Positions 1 through 12,169 of a DNA stretch of 64,000 bases are shown here, piece by piece; position 1 is the stretch's first letter; each line of letters begins with the position of its first letter. The stretch is from Manis javanica (Eukaryota; Chordata; Mammalia; Pholidota; Manidae), in assembly GCF_040802235.1 (NCBI RefSeq), contig NC_133158.1, forward strand, positions 43,466,001-43,530,000, given 5' to 3'. The notes under the pieces were generated by a model, which was not told the origin of the DNA, made no database searches, and saw only the letters and a list, made by a program, of their open reading frames with translations. Both the position numbers and the translations under genes were made by a program.

Positions 1-1430
1 CTGCCCAGCAGGCTGGCACCCACTGGGAGGAAGGGGCGACACTCCCTGCAGGGCACCCCTTGGGCCAGGAGTCCTGGCACACGCCACCTCCATCACCATC
101 ACCCCTGTGCCCTGCCTTTGATTTGTCGATGGCCCCAGGCACCAGTTACATGACCTGGTTACCGTATGCCTGCTAGTGATGTTCACTGGCTTTTAATTTA
201 ATGATATTTACTCCCCAGGGACATTGCTGCATCAGTCCTTGTTTATAGTGTGTAAAGCACATGCCAGGGAACTAAGGGGCATTCCGGTGGAGGCTCCAAT
301 TCTGAAGAGTTCTGGGTTTTCAGTGATCCCAGGACTCAAAGAAGAAACACCAGCCGCAAAGAGCAGCATGACCGCATCTCGGTGCCTCAGAAGGACCCGG
401 TGCAGAGAGTGACCCGGAGGTGGAGCAAAGCTGTGTCCTGGCTGATGTCTGTGTGATCATGGACGTAGCTGCTCAGAGACACCGGCATAGATCTTGATGA
501 AACCTTGAAAACTGAATAAAAATTATGCTCAGCACACTCAGGGAAAGCAGCCCAGCTCTTCTCCATTGTCAACAGCTATTCCTACAGTGGCCCATAAGCG
601 ACCAGCTGGTGTGGGTCTAAGGTAGGCCTGGGAGGCCTCTTCTGACGTCCACTCCAGGGAGTACCGCGCAGCAGCCACCTAAGGCCCTGAGAATACAGGG
701 CTGGCCTGGATCCGCCAAGTCGCAATGCCCTGCGTTCTTGCATTTACCACAGCATGGGCATTGCAGGGAAACTGCTTCCTATTTCAAAGAAAGTGCAAGA
801 GAGGCAAAAATGGAAAAAAATAGAAAGCAAATATTTACTTACATTAACCTCGTTCTAAGGCCCTGAGGGAAATATAAGCTAAAAAGAAGGCATAGAAATT
901 TGATAGGATATGATATTCTAGAACCTTGTAGAAATATGTTATGGCTATAAATGGTGTCCACAGTGTATTGTTGATAATTTTTAAAAAATAGGCTAAATTA
1001 GCAAGTATAATGTAATCCTCTTATAAAATATATGTTCTATACATTTTAATTTTAAGAATTCAAGTAGAAATACATTCTTTTGTGCAAATATGATAAAGAT
1101 CTTAAAGAAACAAACTGTGTGGCTTTTCTCACACAAAATCCCATACCTGGGGATGTCTTACCCTATCTCTGTGGAGAGGGGAGTTTCAGGTTGGCCATCC
1201 ATGGTGGCCATCTCTCTCTGATGCTGGCAAGTGGGGGACTGGTGGCCCCCTTTACACCTTGTGCCTATTTATTGACCTTAGATTTTTCTAGTCCAGCAGA
1301 AAAGGACAAATGGTTGACAATGGTTAGTTGAATAAAAAAGATAAGATTTAATCATGTCCCACAGGAATTTACTCTCAGTGGGGAACAAGACACACACAAA
1401 TAATTCTAGTAAATAGAGTTCCTTGGCCTG
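1..1430. other. Unassigned sequence, no gene seen
   Basis: No coding gene or confident repeat was recognised here. The first 700 bases are moderately GC-rich and the stretch from about 780 to 1080 is AT-rich. Open frames are at most 83 codons and resemble no family known to me. A divergent old repeat may be present but cannot be named by eye. Confidence 0.4.
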
Positions 1431-1570
1431 GGACGCTTTGCTGCCTTCTCCTCCTTACCTGACCAATTTATGCTTACGTACCAGCACCTCCAGGAAGCCT
1501 TCCTGAGCTCCTCACCTTGCCAAAGGGCGGCATTCACTCTCGCACCTGCTTCTCTGTCCCAGGACCTTTG
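1430..1570 (+). repeat. L2 LINE 3' region fragment (tentative)
   Basis: Contains the pyrimidine-rich L2 tail pattern, including CTCCAGGAAGCCTTCCTGAG near 1488, preceded by a 'GCCTGGGACGCTTTGCTGCC' type segment. This matches the untranslated 3' portion of L2 in sense orientation. The rest of the tail is not clear, so the call is tentative. Confidence 0.45.
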
Positions 1571-2309
1571 CATGGCCAGAGCACTGGGCTAACTGATGAT
1601 GCTGGGGATCATGAGCAGCCCTTCATAGGTGGTGGATGAGAGATGGTGGCAAACACCCTGCTATTTGTTTCTTGACAGGACATCCTGGGGCAGGTACCAC
1701 GCAGTCTCCAGATGCTGGTGGGGTTGAGCCCAGGTGCTCACAGCCACGTACTGTGTGTGGACTCCTTCCTTTCTCTATCTCATTTCTCCACCCTCAACTG
1801 GTGCTTCCTGGGTTGAGCTCCCAAATAAACTGTGAGCTCAGATTCTTGTCTCAAGGCTTGCCTCTGGGGAAAGCAGCCTCTGAACAGGGAACAGCACCCG
1901 CCCCAGCACGTGGGGACTGCATTACCTTCTCCTGTTTTCTGGTCTGCGTCCCTCCCGGCCGAGGACTTCATGAAGACAGAGGCCGTGTGTAGGTCCAGCT
2001 CTGAGTCTGGGACATAATGGTCTCTCAATACATCTTTATTGCCCTCTTGATCTCTCAGAGCTCATGGGGTGATTATCCTCTTGAAAGAGGGGAGCTTCCT
2101 GGTTCCAAACTTTTCTTTGCCAAACTAACTGGAGAATAGTTTTGCTTAGAGGGGGCCAACAGTCTAGATTTGTTTCAATCTGTGTCTGTAAGAACTGTTT
2201 TCCTTTTTTGCTGGTCATCACACCCAAAACCCTCTCTCTTCTGGGTTGGGGTCCCGACTCCATCACATGTTCTGTAGGCATGTGCAGTTGCTGTCTACGG
2301 TAGGGCAGA
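1571..2309. other. Unassigned sequence, no gene seen
   Basis: There is no recognisable exon or repeat. A 118-codon open frame on the plus strand (1636-1992) has no domain that I recognise and is probably chance. Confidence 0.35.
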
Positions 2310-2766
2310 GGGTGACCCACCCAAGATGCCCATATCCTCAGCTCCAGGACCTGTGATTATGTTACCTTTATGCAAAAGGGATTGTGCAGGTTGATGAAAC
2401 TAAGGATCTAGGGATGGGGAGTTGGTCTGGATTATCTGAACGTCCCAGTGAGATCACAAGGCCCTTATACGAGGGAGTCAGGAGTGACAGAGCAGGAAGA
2501 GGAGATATGGTTATGGACCCAGAGATCAGACGATGCCCTCCATGGGTGAAGGGAGCAGCCATGAGTGGTGGGCCAAGGACTGCGCAGTCACTAGGTCCTG
2601 GAAAAGCCAGGGACACAGACTCTCCCTGGAAGCTTCCGGAAGGAATGCAGCCCTACCAACACCTTGATTTTAGACCTCTGACCTCCAGAACTGTGAGAAT
2701 AAATGTATGTCATTTTAAACCACTAAGCTTGTGGAATTGTTACAGCAATCAGAAACTAATACACTG
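2310..2766 (+). mobile_element. MLT1-type LTR (ERVL-MaLR), plus strand
   Basis: The LTR begins near an 'AAGATGCCCATATCCTCA' segment at 2323 and shows the family's order of landmarks: 'GGACCTGTGATTATGTTACC', a purine-rich centre, 'CACCTTGATTTTAGACC', 'CCAGAACTGTGAGAATAAAT' (polyadenylation region) and a terminal 'AAACTAATACAC' at about 2754-2765. The pattern is closest to the MLT1D/F branch of these non-autonomous LTR retrotransposons. It has no coding capacity. The left boundary is approximate. Confidence 0.8.
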
Positions 2767-3204
2767 TCTCATAAATATTTGTTCAAAAGACTAAGTGGAA
2801 AAATCTTGAGGAAATTGAAGTTGCTCAGCATTAATGCCTGGGTGATAATTGGCCAACAATTCTCTCAATTTTTTACAAGTTAGATGTAGAACAAAATGAG
2901 AACCTATCAAAAAGTGAAGAGCTGAAGAAAGACAGGAAAGGTGTTCAGAATGTCAATGTTAATTGGGCAACAGGGCCTGGAAGGAGCTGTCTCACTCTCC
3001 CCACGCACGGTGACAGGCAGGAGCTATTGATCAGCTCATCCCGTTGATGTGAGGGTCAGGCCTTTTCCTGTATCTGCTAAAATAACCCTTCTCCCACTTC
3101 TCTCTTCCAAACCTTGGCCCAGTTCCTTGGAGTCACAAGGTCAGGGACTTTTAAAGCAAAAGTCTTGGAGCAAATGTTAGCAGGAATGGAAACTATTGCC
3201 CAGA
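2767..3204. other. Repeat-poor sequence, no gene seen
   Basis: A unique-looking AT-rich stretch followed by mixed composition. No open frame, RNA gene or repeat could be supported. Confidence 0.4.
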
Positions 3205-3330
3205 TACATCATATTTCATAGATAAATTTAAGTGACTTGAGTAAGTTCACACTGAGGCAGGATTTAAACTGAGGCCTTTCTGGCCCAAAGCTCAGAGCTT
3301 GAACCACCGTGCAGGTCTGTCCTGGAGGAG
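3205..3330 (-). repeat. MIR SINE fragment, antisense
   Basis: The MIR core is seen in reverse orientation: an 'ATAGATAAATTTAAGTGACTTG' type segment, then 'TCACACTGAGGCAGGATTTAAAC', 'GGCCCAAAGCTCAGAGCTTG' and 'AACCACCGTGCAGG'. The order matches the MIR reverse complement. It is highly diverged. Confidence 0.65.
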
Positions 3331-5484
3331 AGCCAAGCCCATCTGAACATCCTGGGGACATTGCTCTAGTCTAGCACTTGCCCAGCTTCGCCTGATTGGC
3401 TGTAGAATGAACAGCTCCAGGACTTTGCATGAATCCCTGCATCTTTATGGTGGGAAATAAACTGCTTGTCTATTTCATTTCTCAAACATTCTCTCCTTGG
3501 AAATAAAACCCAGCTCTGTTAATATGAAAAGACAGTATTATTCATATCACTGAGCCCCTACCTCCTCTAAAATCCCTCTTTTGGTATCTATTCTTCCATA
3601 AGGAGATAAAATACTCAACCCAGCAAGTGAATTAAAAAAAAAAAAGAGGCCCCAGGGTTCTTTACAGGCTCACCTCTCTGCCAAGAATAGCTGGTGGTTT
3701 ATTGCTAAGAGCCATGCCCTTCACAACAGTTCCCTCTGAGGGCTTGTCCCTTTCTGCAGGGCCACAGCTCTACCAGGGCTCCCCTGTGGTCCGTGGGTGG
3801 CGTGGGCTGCTCTGCCCATACCTGGCGGCTGCCTCTTCATGATGCTTCATTTAAATCACAGCCCTGAGCCTCAGATTAGCCTGCCTCTGTCCACACTTAC
3901 TCTATTCCCTAGCGTCAGTGTGGTTACAAATAACTCTGTCTGTTCCAGGACGAGTAATTCAACACTCACACTTTGATTGTAATTATATAATCACATCTGT
4001 GTGCACTGCATGAGGTTTAAAGTGAAGTAATAAATATCAGCCTGCTGACGCTTGAGACTGGCACCCTGGCCAAGCAATTGGATTTCTTCTCATCCCCCAA
4101 GAAACTGATAACAGACCAGATGTTCAGCAATTATGAATATTATACATAAGATTCAGACCACCCCTTGGAAAAACTAGGGAAGACCTACTGGTAGGGTGCA
4201 AGTTGATCTTTCCTGACATTAATTGAAAATATGAGGGAGAAGAGTGTGGAGTATTTCTTGATTAAGTCACAAAGACAAAATTAGTGCTCGATGCAGTATT
4301 AACTTTAGAAAACCGGTCACATGTTAGGATTGTGGATTGCAATTTTAATACTTTGATGTGCTTGACTTCTAAATGTTTTGCTGAAGATTTTATTAAGGTC
4401 ATCTTACAGGGACACATACCAATTTAGCACTTGCTCTAGCAACCAGATGCTGGTCAGGTTCAAAGGCATATTTCTGGAGGGTGTAAAAAGCAAACAGAGC
4501 TATTTCTAAGATGATTGACTTTGCTGGATTTATGCTAATTTCTCATCAGCACTTAAAATCAATTCCTTACTTTTATTTGGTGTTAAACATTGGGTACCCT
4601 CCCTTACCTCCAAAGGGAAGAAAACTGATGGGAAACAGCTTATTTGACCACTTGATGGGGCTAATCCCCAAATTTAATGTAAAAACATGATTGTGAATAC
4701 ATGTACTCTTTGAAAGATTTGTATTTGAAATTTGGAAAAAAGCAAGAGGCTTGCATTAGATGGATGACTCCTGAACAGGGCTTTCTGGCAGGACCTTTGT
4801 AATTAGAAGTCTGAATCAAGTGAGGAGATAGAAGCCATGCAGTGGGCAAAATGGCAAACCCGGTAGAGACATGCAATCTGTGATGACAGGGAATCCCAAG
4901 GCAGGACAGACTCAGGAGTTCAGATCTCCCTGGAGGAGGTGGGGGTCAGTCAGCCACCGGGCAGCAGGGTGTTTGCTGGTTTGCTAGGCCAGAGTTGCTG
5001 GGTCTGGAGCCACTGGGAAGCCAGAGTACCCCTCCAGGAGCCCAGGTGATAGGGTATGTCTGGGGCAGGAGCCTTCAGGGATGGGGCTGCTGGAGAAGGC
5101 TGATGGAAGGCTGTCACCAGGCCATGATGCAAGATCTCAGAGAGACCAGTTCTGGGCCTGTGTGCCCAGGACGTCCTCACACCTGCACCTAGACCCCTTC
5201 TACACTGAAAATAGCAGGAAGCCTCTTCCTACATGTCCCTCCAGCGCCCTCTACTGAGAAAGCTCAGCACAGTGCTCACTTTAAAGGAAAAATGTTTAAA
5301 GGGATTCCGTGGTTGGTCAAAGAGCATAATACAGAGAAGGAGGTGTTCACTGCCGAGAGGCAATAAATTGGTGCCGACATACACGTCTACTCCAGTCGTT
5401 ATAGAAACGTTGCCAGGCTAAGTCATGGGGAAGTTCCTCATGTGTCTGACACTTGGCCCTTCTGGAAAATGTTAGACTATGTCC
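3331..5484. other. Long repeat-poor stretch, possible conserved noncoding DNA
   Basis: About 2 kb without a recognisable transposon apart from an A-run near 3632-3643. The parts around 3990-4150 and 4370-4590 are balanced AT-rich unique sequence with no simple repeats, the texture seen in conserved noncoding elements. Conservation cannot be measured from one sequence. Open frames are shorter than 80 codons. Confidence 0.35.
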
Positions 5485-5800
5485 AATATTTACAGAGCAC
5501 CTACTATGTGCCAGACAGTGTTCTTGGTGCTGAGGGGACAGTGATCAAGATGGGCAAGGGTCTTGTGCTCATGCGGCTCAAATTCTAGAGAGGAATTAGA
5601 GAAACAAATTAATATGCAGGAAGATATTGCCTAATGTTCAGTACTGCGTTGAATAAAATGGGGTGGTAGACTGGTCAAGGAAGTAGTCTCTGAGGGGTGA
5701 CATTGACCCTGAGGTCTACATGTCAGGAAGGGACAGCCCAAGTGACTATGTACAGAAAAGGCACCCCAGGCACAGGAGCTCAGCAGGAAATGCTAAAATG
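5485..5800 (-). repeat. L2 LINE 3' end, antisense
   Basis: Reads 'GAGCACCTACTATGTGCCAG' at 5498, then 'TGCTGAGGGGACAGTGATCAAG' and 'CTCATGCGGCTCAAATTCTAG', followed by a 'GGGTGACATTGACCCTGAGG' region. This is the reverse complement of the L2 3' untranslated region. It is 5' truncated and non-coding. Confidence 0.7.
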
Positions 5801-5814
5801 CATCTCTGAAAGTC

Positions 5815-5890
5815 CAACACTCTTAGCCTACCGACTCTTCCCACTTTATAGGTAAGGAAATGATATGCATAAGTTGATAACTGAATCCCT
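5815..5890 (-). repeat. Possible MIR fragment, antisense
   Basis: A short 'CCCACTTTATAGGTAAGGAAATGATATGC' type segment resembles the MIR reverse complement ('...TTACAGATGAGGAAACTGAG'). It is too short and diverged for certainty. Confidence 0.35.
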
Positions 5891-6594
5891 TACTTCACAT
5901 ATGTTGATATTTTATTTTGTGCATTAAAAAACCATGTTACCATATTCCCTTAAGAATTCTTAGATATTTTTTTGTGGGGATAAAAGCTTCTCTGTGGCTC
6001 AGTTGCTGGGTCTGCTGAAGCGGGAATCTGTGGTAGGCGAGGCATCGGGCCCTTTAGGATGCCTCCCTCCACGCTGCTAAGAGGGACATTGGCACATCCT
6101 TCCTTCACCCTCTGTCCTCTTGTTCTCTGCTTCCTGTGTGGGCCTCTCTCAGGGGTGGTTCGGGCCCTTTTGCTCCTTTGACAGAAGTTTCCATTAAGGC
6201 ACTTCCCTCCTAAGAAGAGTTTCACCACGCAACTCCCCCACATCTTCCCCACCACCTCTCCCCATCACATCTTGCATCTTATCAATTTCCACTTGGCTGA
6301 CAGCTGTCACAGGGAACACTGCGGATGCTGTGCAGCCCTGCACCAGCTGATCAGAGGCCCACATGCTTTAATGTGTTCCCTTGTCCCATTTGTGTTGGGG
6401 ACAGAAAGGTAATTTTCTACAGTCATGCATCTGGCATCAGCCATGGCAGATAGAAGAGCTATTTGTGGGTCTCGGTAGGGGATTTACTCTTCCATATATA
6501 CTCAAGGCTGGTCCAAAATAAAGCAAAATGAAGCCATTTTTTTTCTTGCCTGTGTGTGTGATCTAACACCATCATTTTATTTTCTGTTCCCATT
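5891..6594. other. Unassigned sequence, no gene seen
   Basis: Mixed composition. A minus-strand 101-codon open frame at 5950-6255 resembles nothing I know and is probably chance. No promoter or RNA gene is evident. Confidence 0.35.
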
Positions 6595-7035
6595 AGACTT
6601 ACTTGTTGACACAAAATATAAATAGCAATGGATGAATGGAGAAACAGAATGGTGTATGCCTATAATGGAATTGTATTCAGCCTCAAAAAGAAGGCCATCC
6701 TGACATGGCCACACCATGGCACTTGAGGACATGATGCTCAGTGAAATAAGCCTGTTACAGAGGGACAAATACCGAACGTTTCCACTTACAGGTGGTACTT
6801 GGAAATTAACAGAGGCAGGAAGTGGATGGTGGGTGCCAGCAGCTGGGCGAGAGGAACAGAAGTTAGGAATGGGGACAGACTTTCAGCTGGGGAAGATGGA
6901 AAGTTCTGGGGATGGGTGGGGGTGATGGTTGCACAGCAATGTGAAGGGTCTTAATGCCATTGAGCTGTGTAGTTAAGGTGATTTTATGTGATTTATACTT
7001 CCCCACAGTGAAAATAAAGTAGAAAAGCCACGTGT
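6595..7035 (+). mobile_element. L1 LINE 3' end, plus strand (L1M type)
   Basis: The sequence follows the mammalian L1 ORF2 end and 3' UTR: 'GAATGGAGAAACAGAATGG', 'TATAATGGAATTGTATTCAGCC', 'GACATGATGCTCAGTGAAAT', 'AGTGGATGGTGGGTGCCAGC', 'GGTGATGGTTGCACAGCAATGTG', then a decayed poly(A)-proximal region 'CCACAGTGAAAATAAAG'. The reading frame of the ORF2 end is broken. This is an old, 5'-truncated copy. Confidence 0.85.
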
Positions 7036-9239
7036 CCCAAGGCTGCAGTATCTCCTGATTTTGCAGAGAGAAGAGGGAATGAGCAGCATGTATTTATCCC
7101 CCCAAACTGACACTTCATTGGGACAATCTGTGCCTCTCTGGTTGGCTAAGCATCTGGGGAAGAAGTACCATTTCTTTCATGGAGACTCTGGCCTATGCTA
7201 TTTTCACAAATGACTTTCGGCATTTCCTAGCGTGGGCAGAACTCCTCCTCTGCTGGGAAGAGTCCTTGTGGCCCTGAACGTCCTCCAGCCCAGAGCTGGC
7301 CAAGCAGGGGATGTGGGCATTTGACTGGGAATGAGTTTCCAGCAGGACAGGACCTCCTGCAGTTTATGGTCAGTGAGGAAGGCAGACCCCACCCATTAGT
7401 GCAGCAGGCATGGGGTACTCCCTTCATTATCGGAGCTTCTGAGGAATGTTTCACAAATGTAAACTGAAGCTTCTGACAGATTGTGTCTCTTACAGAATGT
7501 GTCTCCGTGCTCTAATTTGGAGGAGTCCTGAGCATATTGCAATATGCTGCCCCGCAAAAGACTGCTGGGTTTCTGCTATTTTCCAGGATGTATATAAAGA
7601 GATGGCTGTTCCCTGCAATTGCATCTGCCTCTAGCATATATATATCAAACACATACTTACCAATTAGCAAGTTATAGATGGGTGACCGAGTCTTAAGTGC
7701 CATTTTAAAGAAGAGGTTTCGCTGGGCCGCTGGGTACCATTATATCTGACATGGTGGAGTCTTTTTTAGTCATTCTGTGGACACATTCATTCAGTCAGAA
7801 GTCCATGTGCTCCCAGAAGGAGTGAAAATAACCCCTAGATCTGGAATCCTAGAGCATTTGGAAGAAGAAACAGCCACACATCAAAAATCTTTGATGATGG
7901 CATGTTGTTGTGCCATTTGAGGAAGTCCAGCAAATATAAAAAAGAGTCAGTAATGTTGGTGGCATGTGATATCCAGCTCCAGTGTAGACATGCTGTAGAA
8001 AATCAGGTGCTCACTCAGACTATTTCATTAGTTACAGTTAGAATTAGTTACTGTGACTTGTCCATCATGGATTGCACTCATTTCTCTTACCTAGTTTTCT
8101 TTATTTCTAATAGAATTTTTAATAAAACAAAACAACCCTCCAACCACAGCTTTTCCTCCCCATGCATCTTGTCTGGCTGGGAACCAGCCCCTTGCTCTGT
8201 CAGTCAGAACATCAGACCCATCCACAGCAGATTTGCACCGAAACACAGGAATGCTGCCTACGTCCAGCCTCACTGTGGGTGGGGACCTGTGGGGCAGCAC
8301 TTTCAGAGGGTCCCGCGGGTGGCAGGGCCTGAGTCAGGGCTGTTCCCTGCAGTGAAGCCATGCTTTTCCCACCAGAGTGGCTCAGGACATGAGTGGTGGT
8401 GGTGTTCCTCCAGGCCTGCTTCCCTAATCCAGTGAAAATCACCTAGTCTTCTTATATATTTATTTCTTGCTTTAAGTTGTCAGACAGCTCTCTGCTGTGT
8501 GCAACTGACCCCCAACTATTGGATGCCTGACAATCTGATATTGTGTACAGATATGATACGTATCTTTGAAAGGTATTAAAAGTTTGTTTGGAAGAACACC
8601 AAGTTCACAACAATGGTTGTTTTTAGGAAGAAGGGGAGAGAATGGAGTCAAAGTTGGGTAAGAAATGGACTTCGTTCTATCCAGAATATTTTATTCATCT
8701 TATTAAACATCAAAACAAATATGACGAGTATTGTTTAATTCTTAATAATGGAGTATGGGGCATTTGCTGTATTATGTATATTTTGCCATAAATTAAAAAA
8801 TATCCTCGGAACCACAAAACAATTAAAAAAATTCAACAAAAGCCTGGAACAAGAGAGGCATAAGACACGCTTGGTGGTGGGTGGTGGTGGGAGGGGAGTG
8901 CATTATGAACATCTGTCATATACTCACGCAGCCTAGCCCTGTGACGTGCGACCCCAGATGTGCAATGTGAACTTGGTGCAGCTGCACTCGCTAGCCTTAG
9001 TCAGCTCGCTGGCTGCAGGGCAGGACGCTTGTGCGCAGTTGTGGGAGACAAAGTTAAACATTAGGTTGCCCTGGATTGTGGAATTGTGCAAACCATGGCA
9101 AGATGCTGAAGGTTTTGGGTGGAGGAAAGACTTGGTCTAAGAGAACTTTCTGGAGAGTTAATCACACATTTGCATGCAGGACGGGTTGCAGGGAGGGGAT
9201 AGAAGCTATGGTACTAGTTGGAGATGGAGGAAGCCTGGG
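7036..9239. other. Mostly unassigned sequence with an 18-bp palindrome
   Basis: No gene recognised. The stretch includes a perfect 18-bp palindrome at 7531-7548. There is a G-rich GGT-repeat patch at 8872-8896, and an 'ATGACGAGT'-bearing AT-rich part near 8700-8830. A 177-codon open frame (7902-8435, plus) shows no recognisable domain and spans AT-rich and GC-rich texture, so it is not called a gene. Confidence 0.35.
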
Positions 9240-9345
9240 GAGCCGCGGCAACCGGACTGGGAACTAGAGACATCGGTTCGAGTCGAGTGATGGTGCTGGT
9301 CAAACTGGAAAGCTGTGTCCTGAGGCATCAGCCCCTTGTCTGCTC
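9240..9345 (+). repeat. MIR SINE 5' part with tRNA-like B box
   Basis: The stretch 'GACTGGGAACTAGAGACATC' leads into GGTTCGAGTC at 9275-9284, which matches the polymerase III B-box consensus. It then runs through a MIR-like 'GTGATGGTGCTGGTCAAACTGG' and 'TCCTGAGGCATCAGCCCC'. No convincing A box or acceptor stem flanks it, so it is a SINE remnant rather than a tRNA gene. Confidence 0.5.
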
Positions 9346-9894
9346 TCTGAGGAGGCCCCTTGGTCACACCACAGACCTCGTAGCTGCTTCTGGAACAGCA
9401 CACGCTGACTGTCTGCTCTGAACATCGGGGACCAGGCTTCTTCCCAAACGCCAGCTCCTCTGCCACCTCTTGGCTGAGGCCAGACACCAAGGCTCCTGTG
9501 GACCTAGTAACGGCTCCAAGGGCTACCGGCCTGGGCATGGGACTTCGGTGGGATGTGACTTTCCTGTTTCACTGGTGAGGGAGTTGAATCCAGAAAGGAC
9601 AATGGCTCCAGAGAGGACACATCTTGAAGCAGTAATGAAACCGGTACAGACATGTGAAGTTGCCATCTCCGGAGGATGATGTTTAAATCACGTGGTGTCA
9701 AGGTGAGGGGTAATTGCCACCTACTAACTCCTCCAAATCAGTCTGGGCTCCCCTTATCCTGCTCGCCTCTGCTCATCAGCTCATGTGGAATGCACTTCTG
9801 CGTGATATTCTCCCAGCAATTACAATCCAGTGCAGAGATCATTTACCCTGTTAGAGAATTTGTATGTCATCTGTGTCTGCCTGTAACTCCCAGG
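9346..9894. other. Unassigned sequence, no gene seen
   Basis: Mixed composition with open frames of at most 110 codons on the minus strand and no family resemblance. No repeat could be named. Confidence 0.35.
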
Positions 9895-10085
9895 TTGGCC
9901 AAATCCACCAGGAGCCAGAACAGAGGCATGGAATGGATTCTCCCCTAGAGCCACCAGAAGGAGCCAACCCTGCTGACACCTTGCCCTTGGACTTTTGACC
10001 TTTAGGACTGTGAGAGAATAAGGTCATGCTTTCATAATCCATCCAGTTGGTGGTAACTTTTTGCAGCAGCCCTAGAGAGATGTGA
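9895..10085 (+). mobile_element. MLT1-type LTR, 3' part only
   Basis: Carries the last half of an MLT1 LTR: 'AGAACAGAGGCATGGAATGG', 'GATTCTCCCCTAGAGCCACC', 'AACCCTGCTGACACCTTG', 'GGACTGTGAGAGAATAAGG', and a decayed end near 'GCAGCCCTAGAGAGATG'. The 5' half is missing or unrecognisable. Confidence 0.75.
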
Positions 10086-11039
10086 GATTCTCATGTGACT
10101 TTATGATGAAATCTAAGTCGTCAAAGAAACTCTGCTATGGCGTTTGCTTTGACACCTGGGGTTAACTTTTATTCTCTATCAGTGAGACTTCTCCATGGAA
10201 AATGTGGAAATTTGTGCCCTGAGTGAAGGAATTCTGAAGGCTCCTCAGCTCATTGCTCCGAGCTCCTCCGTGCCCCCTTACACACCTGTCCACCTGGCCC
10301 TCAGGGACACAAACCAGCTGACTGCTCGCTGCGAACACACCCCATGGCTGTGCCCGCCTTGGCTGTCACAGAAACCTGCCCCTGCCTGAGGATACCTCCC
10401 ATGGCCCTCTCACAGGGAGACCCTCCTCCTGCACCCCTGGACCGCAGGGAACCGGGGGGGGGGGTCCCGAGGCCCTGTCCTCACTGATACTCCTGTCCTG
10501 TCATGCCTGGGTTCTTAGGCTGCGGTGCCTGCACTGCCATCCTTCAGCCCTTCTCCTGGCTGTCCCTGCTGTCCACCCGGCCCTCATCATGGGAGACCTT
10601 GGCATGGACTCACGGTCTCTCTCTGCCCCTGGGGCCTGGCACCCCCATTCAGAGCCCTGTTTCCAGCTTTGTCCTCCACAGCGCTTTCTGCCTCAGTCCA
10701 CTTCCCTTTCCACCGCTGTGTCTGTCATTCCTGGAGCCACCCCCTTTCCTCACAGCCAACACTGTACAAAAACCAGTTGTACCGAAGGCTTCTGCTCCCC
10801 CGGCACTCAGTGCCTGGATCTCTGCCGCTGGAAGTCCACTGCACCTGAACTGGCTGCAAAGTCCAGGAAACCCTCGCTGCTCCTATTTGCCCCCACCCCT
10901 GCAGGCGGCCTGGCCGTGGGCCTCCCTGTCCTCAAAGGCTGCCCATCCCAGGTCCCGGCACTCGCTCGCTTGCTCCATCCCATGCACATCTCTGCTGCCC
11001 CTTCAATGCATGTGGCCTCCTCTCCCTGCGCTTGGATGC
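10086..11039. other. Pyrimidine-rich, GC-rich sequence; no gene established
   Basis: The part from 10240 to 11040 is C/T-rich on the plus strand and includes an 11-base G run at 10454-10464. Overlapping open frames up to 193 codons (10503-11084 plus) reflect low stop density in C-rich DNA. They are proline/leucine/serine-rich without a domain I know. The right part may be a diverged upstream section of the L2 copy that follows. Confidence 0.35.
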
Positions 11040-12080
11040 GGAACATTGATGCTCCTCAGGGGCTGTCCTACGCCCTCTTCCTGATTTGCACAATGTCTCC
11101 ACTATCCCAGACACATCAACTGTTCCAATTTTAACCCATCCTGATCCCTCCCCCAAACTGAGGCTGCACCCTAGACCTTCCTCCTGAGATCCTCCGCAAA
11201 GGAGCCAACCTTGCCCCCGAGACACCTCCGTCCGTTGTTTCATGGGTTTCTCAAACCAAACGTGTTCCAAATGAAAACAAATTCCCTGGCCCCTAAACCT
11301 ATTTTACCTTCTAGAATTTCTATCTCAGGGAATATAGTAACATCTTCTACCAAGTTGCCTGCGCCAGAGACCTGGGTGTTTTCCTTGACTGCTTTCTCTC
11401 TCTCCACCACTTCCCACATCCAGTCCTTCACCCCATGTTTCTAGAAGTATCTCTTGCACGCATCTAGTTCCATTTCCACAGCAACTGCAGCTACTGCCAT
11501 TGTGGATCTGGACGATCTTAACAGCTCCCAGCTGTGGTTCCAGACACGGCCCCTCCCAGAGCACTCTGAACTGCAGCCAGAATGATGTATCGAAGATGCA
11601 GGTGTGATGTCTCAGGTGGCCAAAAACCCTTCAAAGGCCACTCGTGCACTTGTTCACGCTTCTTTCCCAACATCATCTCTTACCTGCAGGACTGTCAGGC
11701 CCCTCATGCGGGAGTATGGGCTGCTTCCAGCCCGTGGGCATGATGCCCATTCTTGTTTGCTTCACGCCTTGTCTCTTAACTGCTAAGCTAAGCCTTTGTC
11801 CTTAGATTTTCCCCTGCCTGGGCACCTGGCCCCCCTCTGCCCCTGTCCTTTGTTGACCGAGCCAACTCCTATCAGCCTTCCACCAGGACTGACTGAATCC
11901 TGTGTCACACATGACATGCTCCCTGCTTACCTTTTTGTAGCATCTGTGTGTAGTTAACCAGTGCTTCAATTTTTGCACCCCTTCTAACCTGAAATCTTTA
12001 ATCTGTCACCTGTTTTGTTCACTGCTCTGTCCTTGGTGCTTAGTACATCACCAGGTTAGTTTAGTTAGTTTTTATCGAAC
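11040..12080 (+). mobile_element. L2 LINE, long 3' fragment, plus strand
   Basis: Shows successive L2 landmarks in sense order: 'CTCCTCAGGGGCTGTCCTAC' at 11051 (reverse-transcriptase end of the ORF), 'GACCTGGGTGTTTTCCTTGAC' near 11371, 'CTTCCCACATCCAGTCCTTC', the clone-like 'CAGCCAGAATGATGTAT', and the 3' tail with 'CTTGGTGCTTAGTACATCAC' near 12030. The ORF is heavily interrupted. This is among the longer L2 relics in the window. Confidence 0.75.
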
Positions 12081-12169
12081 GGACACATGGAGTTGGTGAG
12101 AGCTAAGCGGGATCTTGCACACGGCTCACATCCAGCTCATTCGAGCGCAGGAGGTAGGTGGCCTCCTTA

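Noticed and set aside
3632-3643. A12 run and other A/T runs (15779, 27571, 34553, 40269) as possible SINE or processed-pseudogene tails
   Set aside because: No SINE body or coding-like sequence precedes the A-runs or follows the T-runs, and no flanking duplications were seen.
8872-8896. GGT-rich run as a G-quadruplex
   Set aside because: It has only three runs of three or more G, so a stable three-tetrad structure is not supported.
9275-9284. tRNA-like B box GGTTCGAGTC
   Set aside because: No cloverleaf, A box or acceptor stem can be drawn around it. A MIR 5' head explains it better.
10503-11134. Three overlapping plus-strand frames of 107 to 193 codons
   Set aside because: Low stop density in pyrimidine-rich DNA gives several long frames at once. 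Proline/serine/leucine-rich content without a recognised domain or splice context.
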